Below are positions 9,573-20,529 of a DNA stretch of 64,000 nucleotides, one piece after another (position 1 is the stretch's first letter; each line of letters opens with the position of its first letter). Where the stretch lies: contig CM077832.1 of assembly GCA_039720395.1 (NCBI GenBank), forward strand, positions 24,205,607 through 24,269,606. Reading direction: 5' to 3'. The DNA is from Liquidambar formosana. Taxonomy: Eukaryota > Streptophyta > Magnoliopsida > Saxifragales > Altingiaceae. A program made the position numbers and the translations under genes. Under the pieces are notes generated by a model. The model was not told the DNA's origin. It saw nothing but the letters and a program-made list of their open reading frames with translations, and did not search any database.

Positions 9573-12500
9573 TTGGTGCAAAGATATCACACATGCCCAA
9601 CTTGCTTAAGAAAGTGTGGAAGACTTTACTTGCAACTCCTTTGGTCAAAAAATCTGCCAATTGGTCTCCAGTTTGAACGTAAGGCAGACAAATCACCCCA
9701 GAAGTCAATTTCTCCTTTATAAAGTGCCTGTCGATTTCAATATGCTTGGTTCTATCATGTTGGACTGGATTGTGAGCAATATTAATTGCGGCTTTGTTGT
9801 CACAATACAATCTCATGGGTTCATCAGAATCAAAACCAAGCTCTTTCAACAATGTTTTCAGCCACATAATTTCACACACTCCTTGTGCCATAGCTCTGAA
9901 CTCAGCCTCAGCACTAGACTTGGCTACAACTGCTTGTTTCTTACTTCGCCAGGTCACAAGATTTCCCCCTACAAAGGTGCAATAACCGGATGTTGACCTA
10001 CGACCGGTAACAGAACCAGCCCAATCTGCATCTGTGTATGATTCCACTCGCAAATGGTCATGTTTAGAGAACAACAATCCCTTTCCAGGAGCAGATTTCA
10101 AATAGCGAAGGATTCGATGGACTGCCTCCATATGAGATTCTCGAGGCGAATGCATAAACTGACTTACTAGACTAACAGCATAGGCAATGTCCGGTCGGGT
10201 GTGTGACAAGTAAATTAGTTTGCCAACCAACCGTTGATATCTACCTTTGTCCACCAATACACCTTCAGGGTCTTCCCCTAACTTGTAGTTCTGCTCTACA
10301 GGGGTATCACTAGGTTTGGAACCCAACATCCCAGTTTCCTTGAGAAGATCTAGCACATACTTTCTTTGAGAAATAAAGATGCTAGTCCTAGATCTAGCAA
10401 CTTCAATACCTAGAAAATATTTCAAACTTCCCAAATCCTTTATCTCAAATTCATTGGCTAAATGTTTCTTCAGTTTCTGTATCTCGTCCTGGTCATCTCC
10501 TGTTAGCACAATATCATCCACATATACAATAAGAACTGTTACCTTCCCCTGTGAAGAGTGCTTGATGAATAATGTATGATCTCCCTGACTTTGTTTGAAG
10601 TCATATTTCAACATAGCTCGAGTAAATCTCTCAAACCACGCTCGAGGAGATTGCTTCAATCCATATAAGGCCTTCTTCAGTTTGCACACCTTTCCCCTGG
10701 ATGTATCACTTTCAAAACCTGGAGGTATATCCATGTAAACTTCCTCTTCTAGATCTCCATGGAGGAATGCATTTTTAACATCCAACTGATGAAGAGCCCA
10801 TCCAAAGTTGGCAGCTAAAGAAAGTAGGACTCGAACAGAATTCATCTTGGCCACGGGAGCAAATGTCTCCTGGTAGTCAATGCCATATGTCTGTGTGAAG
10901 CCTTTTGCTACCAATCTAGCTTTATACCTTTCCACTGAACCATCAGCCTTATGCTTTACTGTGAACACCCATTTGCATCCAACTGTCTTCTTCCCCATAG
11001 GCAATTCAACTAAATCCCAAGTTTTATTTTTCTGAAGAGCAGTCATCTCTTCACGCATAGCTTCCTTCCATTTTTTTTTCACAAAGTGCATCCTGTAAAG
11101 TGTTAGGAATAGACACAGAAGACAATTGGGAAACAAAGGTATGGAAAAATGGGGAAAGACTATGATAGGAGACAAAATTAGAGATAGGATGTTGAGTACA
11201 AGATCTAACTCCTTTACGAAGAGCAATAGGAATATCAGAATCATCAAGAGTAACAGGAGCAGGAGTAGATATGATATTACCTGAGTCCAAGGATGACGGT
11301 TGGCCATAGAGAGGAGAAATGGTCTTTTCCTTCTGTCTCCTTGAATAGACCTGTAATTCCTTGGGAGGAGAATGCTGTTCTTCCAAGCCTTGAGATGGAA
11401 CAAGAATAGGTTCAGAAGGAGATATAAGAGTAGGAAGTACAGAAGACTTCTCTTCATTATAACTCTCCCCCTGAAGAGAAGTTTGGGGTGAGCAAAAATA
11501 GGACACCGATTCAAGAAAAGTAACATCCATAGTGACAAACTTCTTGCGTGAAGGAGGATGATAACACTTATACCCCTTTTGAGTAGGTGAGTAGCCCAAG
11601 AAAATGCATTTCAAAGCTCGAGGATCTAACTTACTACGAGCCTGGACAGAAACATGAACAAAGCAAATACGAGAACATGAGGGTAAAGACAACAAATCAA
11701 TCGGTGCTTTGTGAGCAAGTACTCTAGAAGGCATCCGATTTATTAAATATGCAGCAGTGAGCACTGCATCCCCCCAATAGGATTTAGGAACATGCATAGA
11801 GAACATCAAAGCCCTAGCTACCTCAAGAAGGTGGCGATTTTTTCTTTCCGCAACACCATTTTGTTGAGGAGTATCCACACAAGAAGTCTGATGGATGATA
11901 CCATGATCCTGAAAATAGGATTGAAGACCCCCATAAAGATACTCACCTCCATTATCAGAATGAACAATTTTGATTGAGGTATTAAATTGGTTAAGCACCA
12001 TTTTATGGAAAGTCTGAAAACATGAGAAAACATCACTTTTTTCTTTCAACAGATACACCCATGTAGTCCTAGAGAAATCATCAATAAAAGTAACAAACCA
12101 TCGAAAGCCAGATAATGAGATAATGCGGGAGGGACCCCATACATCAGTGTGCACAATAGTAAAAGGTAAGTTACTTCTATTAAAACTAGGTGGAAATGAA
12201 GTTCGATGATGTTTTGCAAGTTCACACACTTCGCACTTAAATTGAGAAACATTTATTCTAGAAAACAAAGATGGAAAAAGACGTTGAAGCAAAAAAAATG
12301 AGGGGTGGCCCAATCTTCTATGCCAGAGCCAAAGGTTATCTTCAGAAGCAGCACATCTCCCAGACTGGTGTGCATGCACAATTCGACCACCATCCTTTTC
12401 AATGGGATCCAAAAGGTAAAGACCATCTCTCACACTACCACTGCCAATCATCCTCCTCGTGACTAGGTCCTGAAAAACACAATGAGAAGGATAAAAGGTT

Positions 12501-13909
12501 ACACTACAATTTAGATCAGCAGTGATGCGGCTAATGGACAAGAGATTGTTAGAAAAGTTGGGAACATGTAAAACTGAAGAAAGAGACATATCAGGGTTAA
12601 TAGAAATAGAACCTTTCCCTGAAACAGATGACAAAGAACCATCAGCTACCCTAACCTTATCCGTACCTGAACAAGTATGGTAAGAATGAAACAAGGTAGA
12701 CAAACTAGTCATATGGTCAGAAGCCCCAGAATCAATAATCCAAGGACGATAAGAGGAATTACATGATGCACTAAAGGAAGTAGCCAAATTACCTGAGTGG
12801 GCTAAAGAAGTAGATGCAGTGGTGGATGTATTCAGTTGAGACACTAGGCGTCTGAGAGACTCAACTTCTGCTCTGGTAAGTGCCATAGACTCAGAATCAG
12901 AAGTTCTAGAAGGTAATAAAGTAGTTGGAATACTGTCCACAGCTGTAGAATAGTGAGCGCGGGATCGAGAGGAACCACCAGTACGGCCCCCCCTACCTCT
13001 AGTAGGGCGACCATGGAGCCTCCAGCAAGTTTCCTTGGTATGTCTCGGTTTTTGGCAATGATCACAAAATAACTTATCTTTGTCATCAGAAATAGAATCA
13101 ACACCTTTCCCTCCATCATGACCAGATAGAACACCTCTTTGGGTTCGCTGAGAAGCAGTAGTAAGCGCAGAGCGCTCCTCCTGGGAGGTAGAGTGAAACA
13201 TAGTATTCCTTCTACTCTCCTCATGCTGAACATAAGCATATACACTTCTTAGCGGAAGAAGAGGTTCCTTTCCTAGAATCTGTATACGAATCGGATCATA
13301 TTCATCTCTGAGCCCAGCGAGAAAATCAAATATCCGCTCCTGCTCAACAAGGTTATTAAACTTCAAGGTGTCAGCCGAACACTCAGCTCGAAAATCTTGA
13401 TAATAATCCAACTCCTGCCACAATGCCCGGAGTTTATGGAAATAAACTGATAAAGGCTTATCATCTTGGGTAGTCTCATGAATACGACGCTTCAAGTCAT
13501 ACAACTGGGCTATGTTCCCTACCTGTGAATAAGTTTGTGCAACTGCATCCCAAATCTCCTTTGCAGTTCGCAAAAGCAAGTAGCCATCACTAACCTCTGG
13601 TTGCATCGAATGTAAAAGCCAAGACATAACCATAGAATTTTCTGCATTCCACTTCTCATATGAAGGGTCAACTACTGGAGGTTCTTTCACCTTACCATTC
13701 AAATATCCCATCTTTCCTTTACTCGTGAGATATAAGGTTGCTGAGCGAGACCAGGCTAAATAGTTAGGCCCATCCAATTTCACGGTTGTGATTTGGAGTG
13801 TAGGGTTGTCATTAGTGGGTATTCCTAGACCCATTACCCTACTCTGATGGCTTTCAGAGGTCTGACTAACTTCTGACATGATGTAGACAGCACTCAACCA
13901 CCCAAACAA
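9568..13909 (-). CDS. Copia A gag-pol polyprotein, one frameshift
   Basis: The first frame (13909 to 11051, 952 codons; a second Met at 13879 is an equally good start) carries gag of the UBN2 type (LDGPNYLAWSRS near residue 45, central helices to about 230). It continues with a CCHC knuckle (C282, C285, H290, C295), protease IIDSGASDH (D393), integrase zinc finger (H530, H535, C559, C562) and the DDE core (D589, D652, E688). The second frame (entered near 11071, ending at 9568) carries RT with LDVKNAFLHG and YVDD, then RNase H with YTDADWAG, AEAEFRA and YCDN, and the C-terminal QLADFLTKG motif. The frames meet at a run of nine T (11071-11079), so a single indel or a sequencing error explains the break. 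All catalytic residues are present. The order protease-integrase-RT-RNase H is diagnostic of Copia. Confidence 0.93.
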
Positions 13910-13939
13910 AGTCCAAACACACCAAATATGGCCCCAAGC

Positions 13940-14010
13940 AACAGACAGTCAATAGGTAGCACACACAGCCCACAAATGGTCAATAGACAGCACACACAGC
14001 CCACAAAAAC
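13940..14010. repeat. short tandem repeat in Copia A leader
   Basis: Two copies of a roughly 32-bp unit sharing AGCACACACAGCCCACAAA (near 13959 and 13988) lie between the gag start and the PBS. Part of the untranslated leader. Confidence 0.7.
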
Positions 14011-14356
14011 TCCAGCTAGACCTTCAAACACAGCCACAAAAAGAAAAGGAATAGTTTTCTATGGCATACCAGGAGGGTTCACGGCTGTTACAAGGGAAAT
14101 CTCAACAAAAACCAATGACATGGAGCAACGAACACCAAAGGGGCTTAAGAAACTCCAAATCGGCACTCTCTGCATCAGTTTGACCCATCAAACTCGAACA
14201 CATGTGGCTGGATTGAGGGTTTTCGAAAAAACCACCATTTTTCTGGAAAATCAAAGGAAAAATCGAAAAACCCCTTAAACGATCTCGGATCTGGATGAAA
14301 CTTCACAGGTAGATTCCCCTTGAATAGACGAGTGGATTGGTAGGGTTTTTTCTCCC

Positions 14357-14420
14357 TGCTGATGTCAGCATCCGTACGGCTGACATCAGCAGATGACGTC
14401 AGCAAATGCTGACATCAGCA
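14357..14420. repeat. palindrome cluster in Copia A leader
   Basis: TGCTGATGTCAGCA (14357-14370) is the exact reverse complement of TGCTGACATCAGCA (14407-14420). Between them are CCGTACGG (14372-14379), GCTGACATCAGC (14379-14390) and the full palindrome TGACGTCA (14394-14401). All lie in the untranslated leader between PBS and gag. They could form an RNA stem (dimerisation or packaging) or act as bZIP ACGT-type sites in DNA; the sequence alone does not decide. Confidence 0.75.
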
Positions 14421-14475
14421 GAATGTTCTTCTTCGACTTGTCAAACCCTTCAAGCGTACGGATCGATGAGTAGAA

Positions 14476-14487
14476 GCTCTGATACCA
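14476..14487 (-). other. Copia A primer binding site
   Basis: The minus strand reads TGGTATCAGAGC directly after the 5' LTR, the standard complement to the 3' end of initiator tRNA-Met. Confidence 0.95.
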
Positions 14488-14701
14488 AGTGGATTTGTAT
14501 AACTAATCAAAGAAGGAAGAAAGAAAGAAAGAAAGAGAAGAAAGGAAGGAAGAAAAGAGAAGAGAAATGGCTGCTGTAAAAAGAGAGAACTTAGGTTTTT
14601 CCCTCTTGTATATTATCTTTTATACTAGTACAAGTACAAAGACAATAGTACCCTTCATCTTATTACAAGTAAATAAGAACAATATAGAATACTTTTCAAC
14701 A
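14488..14701 (-). repeat. Copia A 5' LTR
   Basis: 214 bp, no difference seen from 9347..9560. It abuts the PBS on its left and the GTAAA duplication on its right. Confidence 0.92.
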
Positions 14702-14706
14702 GTAAA

Positions 14707-15474
14707 GACAACCTAGAACTTTTTCCAAGGTGACAAGCAATACATAAAGAGCTTAATTTATTGGAGGAGTATGGCAAATTATTAGACTTGAGAATTTGAC
14801 GAAGAACACGAAGGTGAGGGTGACCTAAACGATGATGCCAGTAGTCAGAGGACAAACATTCAACAACAAGAACAAATGGGAAGACGGGAGGCGGAGGTAG
14901 AGAGACATGGAGTTTGTAAAGACCACCTTCATTTGACCACAGAGCAATGTTTTCTAGGAGACCTGATCCTTAACAAGAAAATGAGAGGGATGAAATTTAA
15001 AAAAGCAGCCATTATCTTTAGTGAATTAATGAACAAAAAGTAAAGGTTGGTGATTTGCGAGACATGGAGAATATTTAAAAGAAGAAAAGATAAAGAGGGG
15101 GTTTTGAAAGTGGTGGAGCCAATGTGAGAGATCGGTAAACCCTTACCATCACCAACACAGATTTGATCAATCTCTGTATTCTTCATGATGGGATAAGCTG
15201 GTGAGATCTAGGGTGACATATGAGTAGCACCGGTATCAGGGAACCATTCCTAGGGGCATGGTGTTGTACATAGCCAGATTTGCAGATGGAGGGAAGGTAT
15301 GAGTGAAGCGATGATAGCAGTTTACCTCATGGTGATTGGAGCCATTGCATATTTGACACCTAGGCGTGGAGGACCATAAGAGTGAAAATCAACAAGAGAA
15401 GGTCTAGAAAACTAGTGGGAGAAGCGGCAACCACAACCACGACTGCAAGAGTGATTAGAGCGGCCATGCCATAG
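14707..15474 (-). pseudogene. Copia B gag end, protease and integrase N-terminus
   Basis: Going down the minus strand there is a Gly/Arg/Cys-rich gag tail beside hAT element 2, then an intact CCHC knuckle CQICNGSNHHEVNC (15318-15358). Next come a protease active site EWFPDTGATHM (about 15228-15247), the protease-to-integrase stretch ILHVSQITNLYFL (14929..15186), and the integrase zinc finger YWHHRLGHPHLR...CIACHLGKS (14707-14855). Copia A cuts the frame here. Frames change several times, so the gene is dead. Confidence 0.8.
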
Positions 15475-16017
15475 CATGGTTCAAAGTCTTGGTCTCGGAC
15501 CCCATCTCATTTCGGTCTTGTTCATCTCGGTCTTGCCCAACCCATCGCATCTTGGGCGAGATGCAACTTTACGCATGAAAAAAAGTTTGAAAAAATTCAA
15601 AAAAAAATCATAGAAAATTAGTAAAAAATATGATTATTACATTGGAAACAATTAAATAAGCAAAATAATGAACTCAATGCATATAATATGGTAAAAAAAA
15701 AAAATAGGCACTAGCGCACTACTAGATCATGAAAGAACACTATATTTATGTTTTAGATTAGAATATACACCCAAAGAACATAAATAAATATCATATATCA
15801 ATGATGGGTAAATAACATTATATATCATAAAGAAATTGACAAATGATTTGGTAAGTAACATACTAATATAAAAGTTATTCCATGTAGAGTGGCGATAAGC
15901 CTAAAAATGTTGATCACCTTCTTGTGGGTAATATGAAGGGGGGGTGTAAAATATATTGAAAGTCAGTGCAGCAATTGGATCATGAGGAGCATCCACACTC
16001 AAACCTTGCCTATGATC

Positions 16018-16545
16018 TTATTTAAGCATATTTATAAGTTTATGATGATTAAAAAAATGTGTAACGAATTTTTAAATTTAAAAATACGGATTTTCATAAT
16101 TTTTTTTTAAAAAAAATCTATATTTTATCAAATAGATTTAGCATTTATAAAAATAAATAAATAAATAAATATATATATAGATATATATATATATATATAT
16201 ATATAATCCAAATTTATAAGTTCCAAATTATTTAAGCATATTTATAAGTTCATGATGATTAAAAAAATGTGTAACAATTTTCTAAATTTAAAAATACCAA
16301 TTTTCATAATTTTTTTTTTTTTAAATCTGTATTTTATCAAAAAGATTTAGCATTTATATAAAATAAAATAAAAAAATAAAAAATTCAAATTCAAATTTAT
16401 AAGTTCCAAATTATTTATGCTTAATTATAAGTTCATGATGATTAAAAAAATGTGTAACAATTTTCTAAATTTAAAAATTAAGATTTTCATGACTTTTTAT
16501 AATTTATCAAAAAGATTTACCATTTATTAAAAAAAAATCAAATTT
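16018..16545. repeat. three tandem copies of a ~190-bp AT-rich unit
   Basis: ATAAGTTCATGATGATTAAA (TTTATGATG in the first), ATGTGTAAC, TTTTCATAATTTTT and AGATTTA(G/C)CATTTAT recur in order at about 16018, 16228 and 16412. It lies inside hAT element 2. Confidence 0.8.
16157..16204. repeat. AT-rich microsatellite
   Basis: (AAAT)n passes into (AT)n between the first and second copies of the internal repeat of hAT element 2. Confidence 0.85.
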
Positions 16546-16843
16546 ATAAATGTATGATACATGATAATGAGGGGGAAAAAAAGGACTATAGGAATTCAAT
16601 AGCATTTTTTTAATTTTTTTAAAAAAAATGAAAAAAAGAAACCAAAAAAAGTCTCAAACCCACTCAACAAGCAATGCTAGTACAGCACTTAAGAAAAGGT
16701 CTAATAGTGAGACTCTCACCAGCACTTAAAAAAAGAAAACAAAAACAAATAAATATATAAAAAGGTAGCCTTACCTTTAAGTCAGTGGATCTCGACCGAC
16801 AAACCCAAAGGACTCACAAGAGAGAAGAGAAGAGAGTGAGAAT

Positions 16844-17095
16844 GTGATGGAGCTGGGAGAACCAGAGCTTGACACCGCCAACCAGATCCGCTGCTTCTCC
16901 CGGCCACCTCAACTCCTGCTGCTACCGCCGACCTTGGCCGCTACAGCTACCGCCCACTTGAGAAGACAAAGTTCTCGTTGCCACCCACTAGAGACAACCA
17001 CAGCATCTAGATTCAAGCAACGAAGACGACGACACCCACCAGATCTTCTCAGACTAAGAATGGAGAACCAAGAGAGAGAAAGAGGGGAAGATTGA
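16844..17095 (+). other. GC-rich 83-codon open frame inside hAT element 2
   Basis: An ATG frame in an otherwise AT-rich element, rich in Pro, Arg and Leu (residues such as PPQLLLLPPTLAATA), ending at a TGA. It may be a captured host fragment or the 5' exon of a lost transposase; no family was recognised. A similar GC-rich block occurs in hAT element 1 at about 1970-2560. Confidence 0.3.
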
Positions 17096-17374
17096 GATGG
17101 TATCCACTCTTGAGTAGGCCGTATGGTTTCGTAGCCATAGCTACATCTTTTTTTCAAATTCAAGCAGCTTTCTAAAAGCTCACATGGGCAAAAGGAAGGT
17201 CTCATACGATTTGGACGATATCTCGTTCGAATCACAATGAGATTTCGATTTCTCGCCCACCTCGTTTCGTCTCAACCGAGAATGATTCTTCCCATTATAT
17301 ACTTATAACATCCACAGATCTCGAATCGGAGAGGGGCGAGACCGACAAACGATACTTTGAACCCTACGCCCTAG

Positions 17375-18154
17375 GGAGCATTGGAACTACACTAAGCAAC
17401 ATTAGCAAGGCGATGGGGGCTCAAAGGGAGGAAAATAGTGAGAGTACCAAGAGAGCCACCATGAATAAATTCATGGCTGAGAAGAAGACTATGAAGTTCA
17501 ACGAATAGAGCGAGCTCTGGGCAAGGTAGTTAAGGTGATGACAAGATCTTTGAATTCGGGGCGAAGTCCTTTGAGAATATAGAGATTGAGATTGGCTAAG
17601 GAGAGGGGACGGTCGGCAACAGTTAAGGCATCGGCATAGGACTTCATGTGTTGGAGATAAATGGAGATTGCCTTGTCATCGTGCTTCAAGTTTTACAAAT
17701 TCATGTGAAGTTGCATGATCGAAGTATTGGAGGCAAAGGAAAGAAAGGCTTCAAGCGTGGTGTAGATCTTTTGGGAGGTTTCAAGGCCAACCACAAGAGG
17801 AATGACATCTTCAGATAAGGAGGCAATAAGAAGACTCATGATTAGTTAATCTTGGCGTGTTCAATCAAGAAGTGCTAGATTGGCAACTTGGTGATCATCA
17901 ATGGTAATGGTGGAGGGAGGACATAGGTTGGAGCCGTAGATAAACCCAATGAGATCTTAACCACGGATATAGGGAAAGAATTGGGTTTTCCAATACAAAA
18001 ACTTAGTGGAAGAGATGTTTAGAGAAATAAAGTGGTGAGCATTATGGAGAGAGAGGGTGGGGAAGGGTTGGGACATGGGAAAGAAGTGGTCGAGACAGAA
18101 GAAGAAGTAGCAGATTGAGATCTTGAGGAAGCCATCGCCAAGGTAGAGAGAAAG
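17375..18154 (-). pseudogene. Copia B gag, N-terminal part and leader
   Basis: The segment 17498..17689 encodes the UBN2-type gag helix block DDKAISIYLQHMKSYADAL and NLYILKGLRPEFKDLV, as in Copia gag. Upstream pieces up to about 18140 are frameshifted. The gag continues beyond hAT element 2 at 15320-15474. Confidence 0.75.
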
Positions 18155-18166
18155 GCTCCGATACCA
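18155..18166 (-). other. Copia B primer binding site
   Basis: The minus strand reads TGGTATCGGAGC next to the 5' LTR, one base off the usual initiator tRNA-Met complement. Confidence 0.88.
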
Positions 18167-18336
18167 ACTTAAACCAGGAAAATATTGAAAGAGATTATAT
18201 TTTATTGATACACGTCACACACCCGTAGGTGGGTTGTATATGAGTATCTATAAGGAGATACAATATACAAATAAGGTAAGGTGGAAAATCAAAGATTACA
18301 TAGCAAAACACATATCATGTGCTACATGTGTTAACA
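18167..18336 (-). repeat. Copia B 5' LTR
   Basis: A 170-bp partner of 6048..6208. On the minus strand it starts TGTTAACACATG and ends just before the PBS. Confidence 0.85.
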
Positions 18337-18341
18337 ATAAG

Positions 18342-19640
18342 GAAACAAGTCCTCTACATTTGAAACTAGGCTAATAATCATATCAGGTGGCAAGTCAAGT
18401 AAATATGCATTAGGCCCCGATCTTTTGAAGGATACAAAAAGGTCTCGTGGCTTGGGCATGTAATTTCTTGAAGGAGTGTTTAGGATAATGCTCCATGTGC
18501 ACACAAACTATGACAAATCCCCTTCATTGAATTCTTTTTTCCTATAGTGGACATTCAGTAGCAATTTTATGATTTTCATAACTCAAGGCAATTTGACAAC
18601 GTATATCAGCAGGAGGATCACACATATGTTAGTCAAATGAAATAGCAAAAACTAAAGGGAGAAAATCTGGAGGCAAATGCTTATAAAGTCAATGGGCAGC
18701 AAAAACTGAAGAGCGAAAATCTGGAGACAAAGGCTTTTAAGGTCGATGGGCTAGGCTAGCAAGGGGAGAAGCCTGAACAATCTAAAAAGGACTCAAACCA
18801 ATAGTTTTTGATTGACTGAAGCATTATAAGCAAACTCCACAATTAGCAAAATTAAGTCTCAAATCCTAGTTGCTCCCCGACCAAGACACTTAAGCAAATC
18901 CCCAAAACTCCTATTAACAACCTTAGTTTACCCATCACTCTGAGGGTGGAAAGTAGCAAAAAATTTCACGTATGTCCCAAAAAATTTTCCAAAGTGTCTT
19001 CCCAAAATAACTAATGAACTTAACATCCCGATCAAACATAATAGAAGTTGGCAACCCATGTTGTCAAATGATTTCCTTAAATAATACTTTGGCCACATGT
19101 AAAGCATCTACAGTTTTACTACATGGAATGAGATAGGCCATTTTGGAAGAACTATCCTCACTAACTAAAATAGAATCATGTCCTCTAGCTGTTTTGGGCA
19201 ATCCTAGGACAAAATCCATGCTAACATCTTTCCACAGTGTGTGTGGAATAGGTAAAGAAGTGTACAACCTAGTATTTCTCTTCCCCTAGCCTTAGCTAAC
19301 TGGCATTTTCGACAATAAGAAATGACTCAAGAAACATCTTTCTTAAGGGATGGCCAATAAAACCTATCCTCAAGCAAAGCAATGGTCTTATCCCAACCAA
19401 ATTAACTAGAAATCCTGCCGACATGCGACTCCAAAATAAGGAAACCCCCAATTGAGGTACAAGAAATACATAGCCTAGTCCCAGGAAATGTGTAACCATC
19501 TCTAATCACAAAATCAAGATGGTCATGACATGTCCATCTCATTCTTGAGCCTATCAAATCCTATCACCGGAACACCGAACACTTATGGACTAATTGACTA
19601 AAGTACAGTAATAACTTGAGTAAGGGCATCTGGCAGACTA
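18342..19640 (-). pseudogene. Gypsy remnant C, RNase H end to integrase
   Basis: Minus-strand fragments run in Ty3/Gypsy order. First is the RNase H end VENSLPDALTQVI (about 19600-19640). Next is the integrase zinc-finger region with SHVGRISS and LRKMF (19296..19499). Then the integrase core has LWKDVSMDFVLGLPKTARGHD (Asp present, 19064..19267) and the FHPQSDG...VVNRSFGDLL block (about 18880-18970). The C-terminal GPNAYLLDLPPDM and NVEDLFPY motif ends exactly at Copia B. The continuation is at 5749..6047. Stops and frameshifts are frequent. It is truncated beyond 19640, with no RT. Confidence 0.8.
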
Positions 19641-20529
19641 TTCTCAACCCTTATACGGTAATGAAGCACAATTAGCGTTATAACTATCGGTCTAATACAG
19701 GTGTATCAGTCGATATGTATTGGTTTGGAGATGTTTGGAGATGTACTGTTATGCCTTTACACACCTATATGGGAGTATACAAGGACTCATGTCTGTAAAG
19801 GCCATTATTGACCGATTATGTGCCATAAAGGCCTTTATGCACCTATATGTATAGGTTTCTTTTCTTGAATTTTTTTGTAAAATTCCTTTGTTGCCATTTT
19901 TTATTTGTTATATAACAAATAGTAAATAATTTACTATGTCATTATCTAACACCAAAATTCATCCAAATTTTCAAGATTAGAATAAAGAATTATTTCTTTA
20001 ATTTTCCTTTTTTTTTCTCGAATCTTTTTTTTTTTTTAAGTTTTTAAGATATTTCCTTGATAATTATTTTTATTTTTTGGTGGTCTTTTTTTGTGAAAAG
20101 AGAAGAGAGGAAAATATATGAATAACTAATGAGAGAAAACTCTAAAAAGGGTTCTTCCCCCATTTCTCTCTTCACTTGTTAAATTTTATCAGAAAATGGA
20201 ACTTGGAAGTAGGACAAACTTTAACCATTTAATTAGCAGGTATCACTCATTGTGAATATTATGTTTACAAAAAAACAATAATAACTAATGAGGAGGATTT
20301 ATAGTATTAAGTACTTGCGACAATCAAATAGAAGTTGGTATTAAAATCATAAATTAGTGCTGTAACTTAACATGTTTGAAATTTATACCTATTTAGATAG
20401 GCAAGAAACATGTACAATTAACCATTGCATACAAGTAACATATAAATACTTTTATTCAATATTTTCAAGTGTTTCCATGCATTTCCAAATTTCTTCACTA
20501 TTTTCATTGTGTTTCTCGCAACATTTCAA
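19641..20529. other. unassigned AT-rich intron sequence
   Basis: Words such as ACCTATATG and TATCGGTC recur at 19690-19860; the rest is AT-rich with T runs. No domain or RNA gene was recognised. Confidence 0.4.

Larger units (their letters stand above)
9347..14701 (-). mobile_element. Copia element A (5355 bp, young, near-intact)
   Basis: Two 214-bp LTRs (9347..9560, 14488..14701) look identical base for base. A perfect 5-bp target duplication GTAAA flanks them (9342-9346 and 14702-14706). A PBS complementary to initiator tRNA-Met, a polypurine tract and a single gag-pol reading frame broken only once (near 11071-11079) are present. It lies in the integrase of Copia B, with pieces of B's integrase on each side. 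Identical LTRs mean very recent insertion. Confidence 0.95.
15475..17366. mobile_element. non-autonomous hAT-type element 2 (1892 bp)
   Basis: The left end CATGGTTCAAAGTCTTGGTC and the right end (reverse-complemented TAGGGTTCAAAGTATCG) match the ends of the element at 1271..2590. The first 130 bp and the following AT-rich part are also homologous. Flanking 8-mers TGCCATAG (15467-15474) and CGCCCTAG (17367-17374) agree at 6 of 8, a decayed hAT target duplication. No transposase was seen. It is inserted in the gag of Copia B. Internal features are a three-copy repeat, an AT microsatellite and a GC-rich open frame. Confidence 0.82.
6048..18336 (-). mobile_element. Copia element B (old, nested host of A and hAT 2)
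   Basis: The element is bounded by short related LTRs (6048..6208 and 18167..18336). It has a PBS next to the right LTR and a polypurine tract next to the left LTR, so it is transcribed on the minus strand. Flanking 5-bp repeats are ATATG (6043-6047) and ATAAG (18337-18341), 4 of 5 identical. The LTRs differ at roughly ten positions plus indels, so it is old. Gag, protease, integrase, RT and RNase H remnants occur in Copia order, all broken. Copia A interrupts the integrase and hAT element 2 interrupts gag. It lies within a Gypsy pol remnant, inside the first intron of the DUF3754-like gene. Confidence 0.88.

Noticed and set aside
18335..18339. CAATA as a perfect target duplication of Copia B (also at 6041-6045)
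   Set aside because: It would require LTRs starting TTAAC instead of TG. The boundary that matches the PBS and polypurine tract gives ATATG/ATAAG instead.
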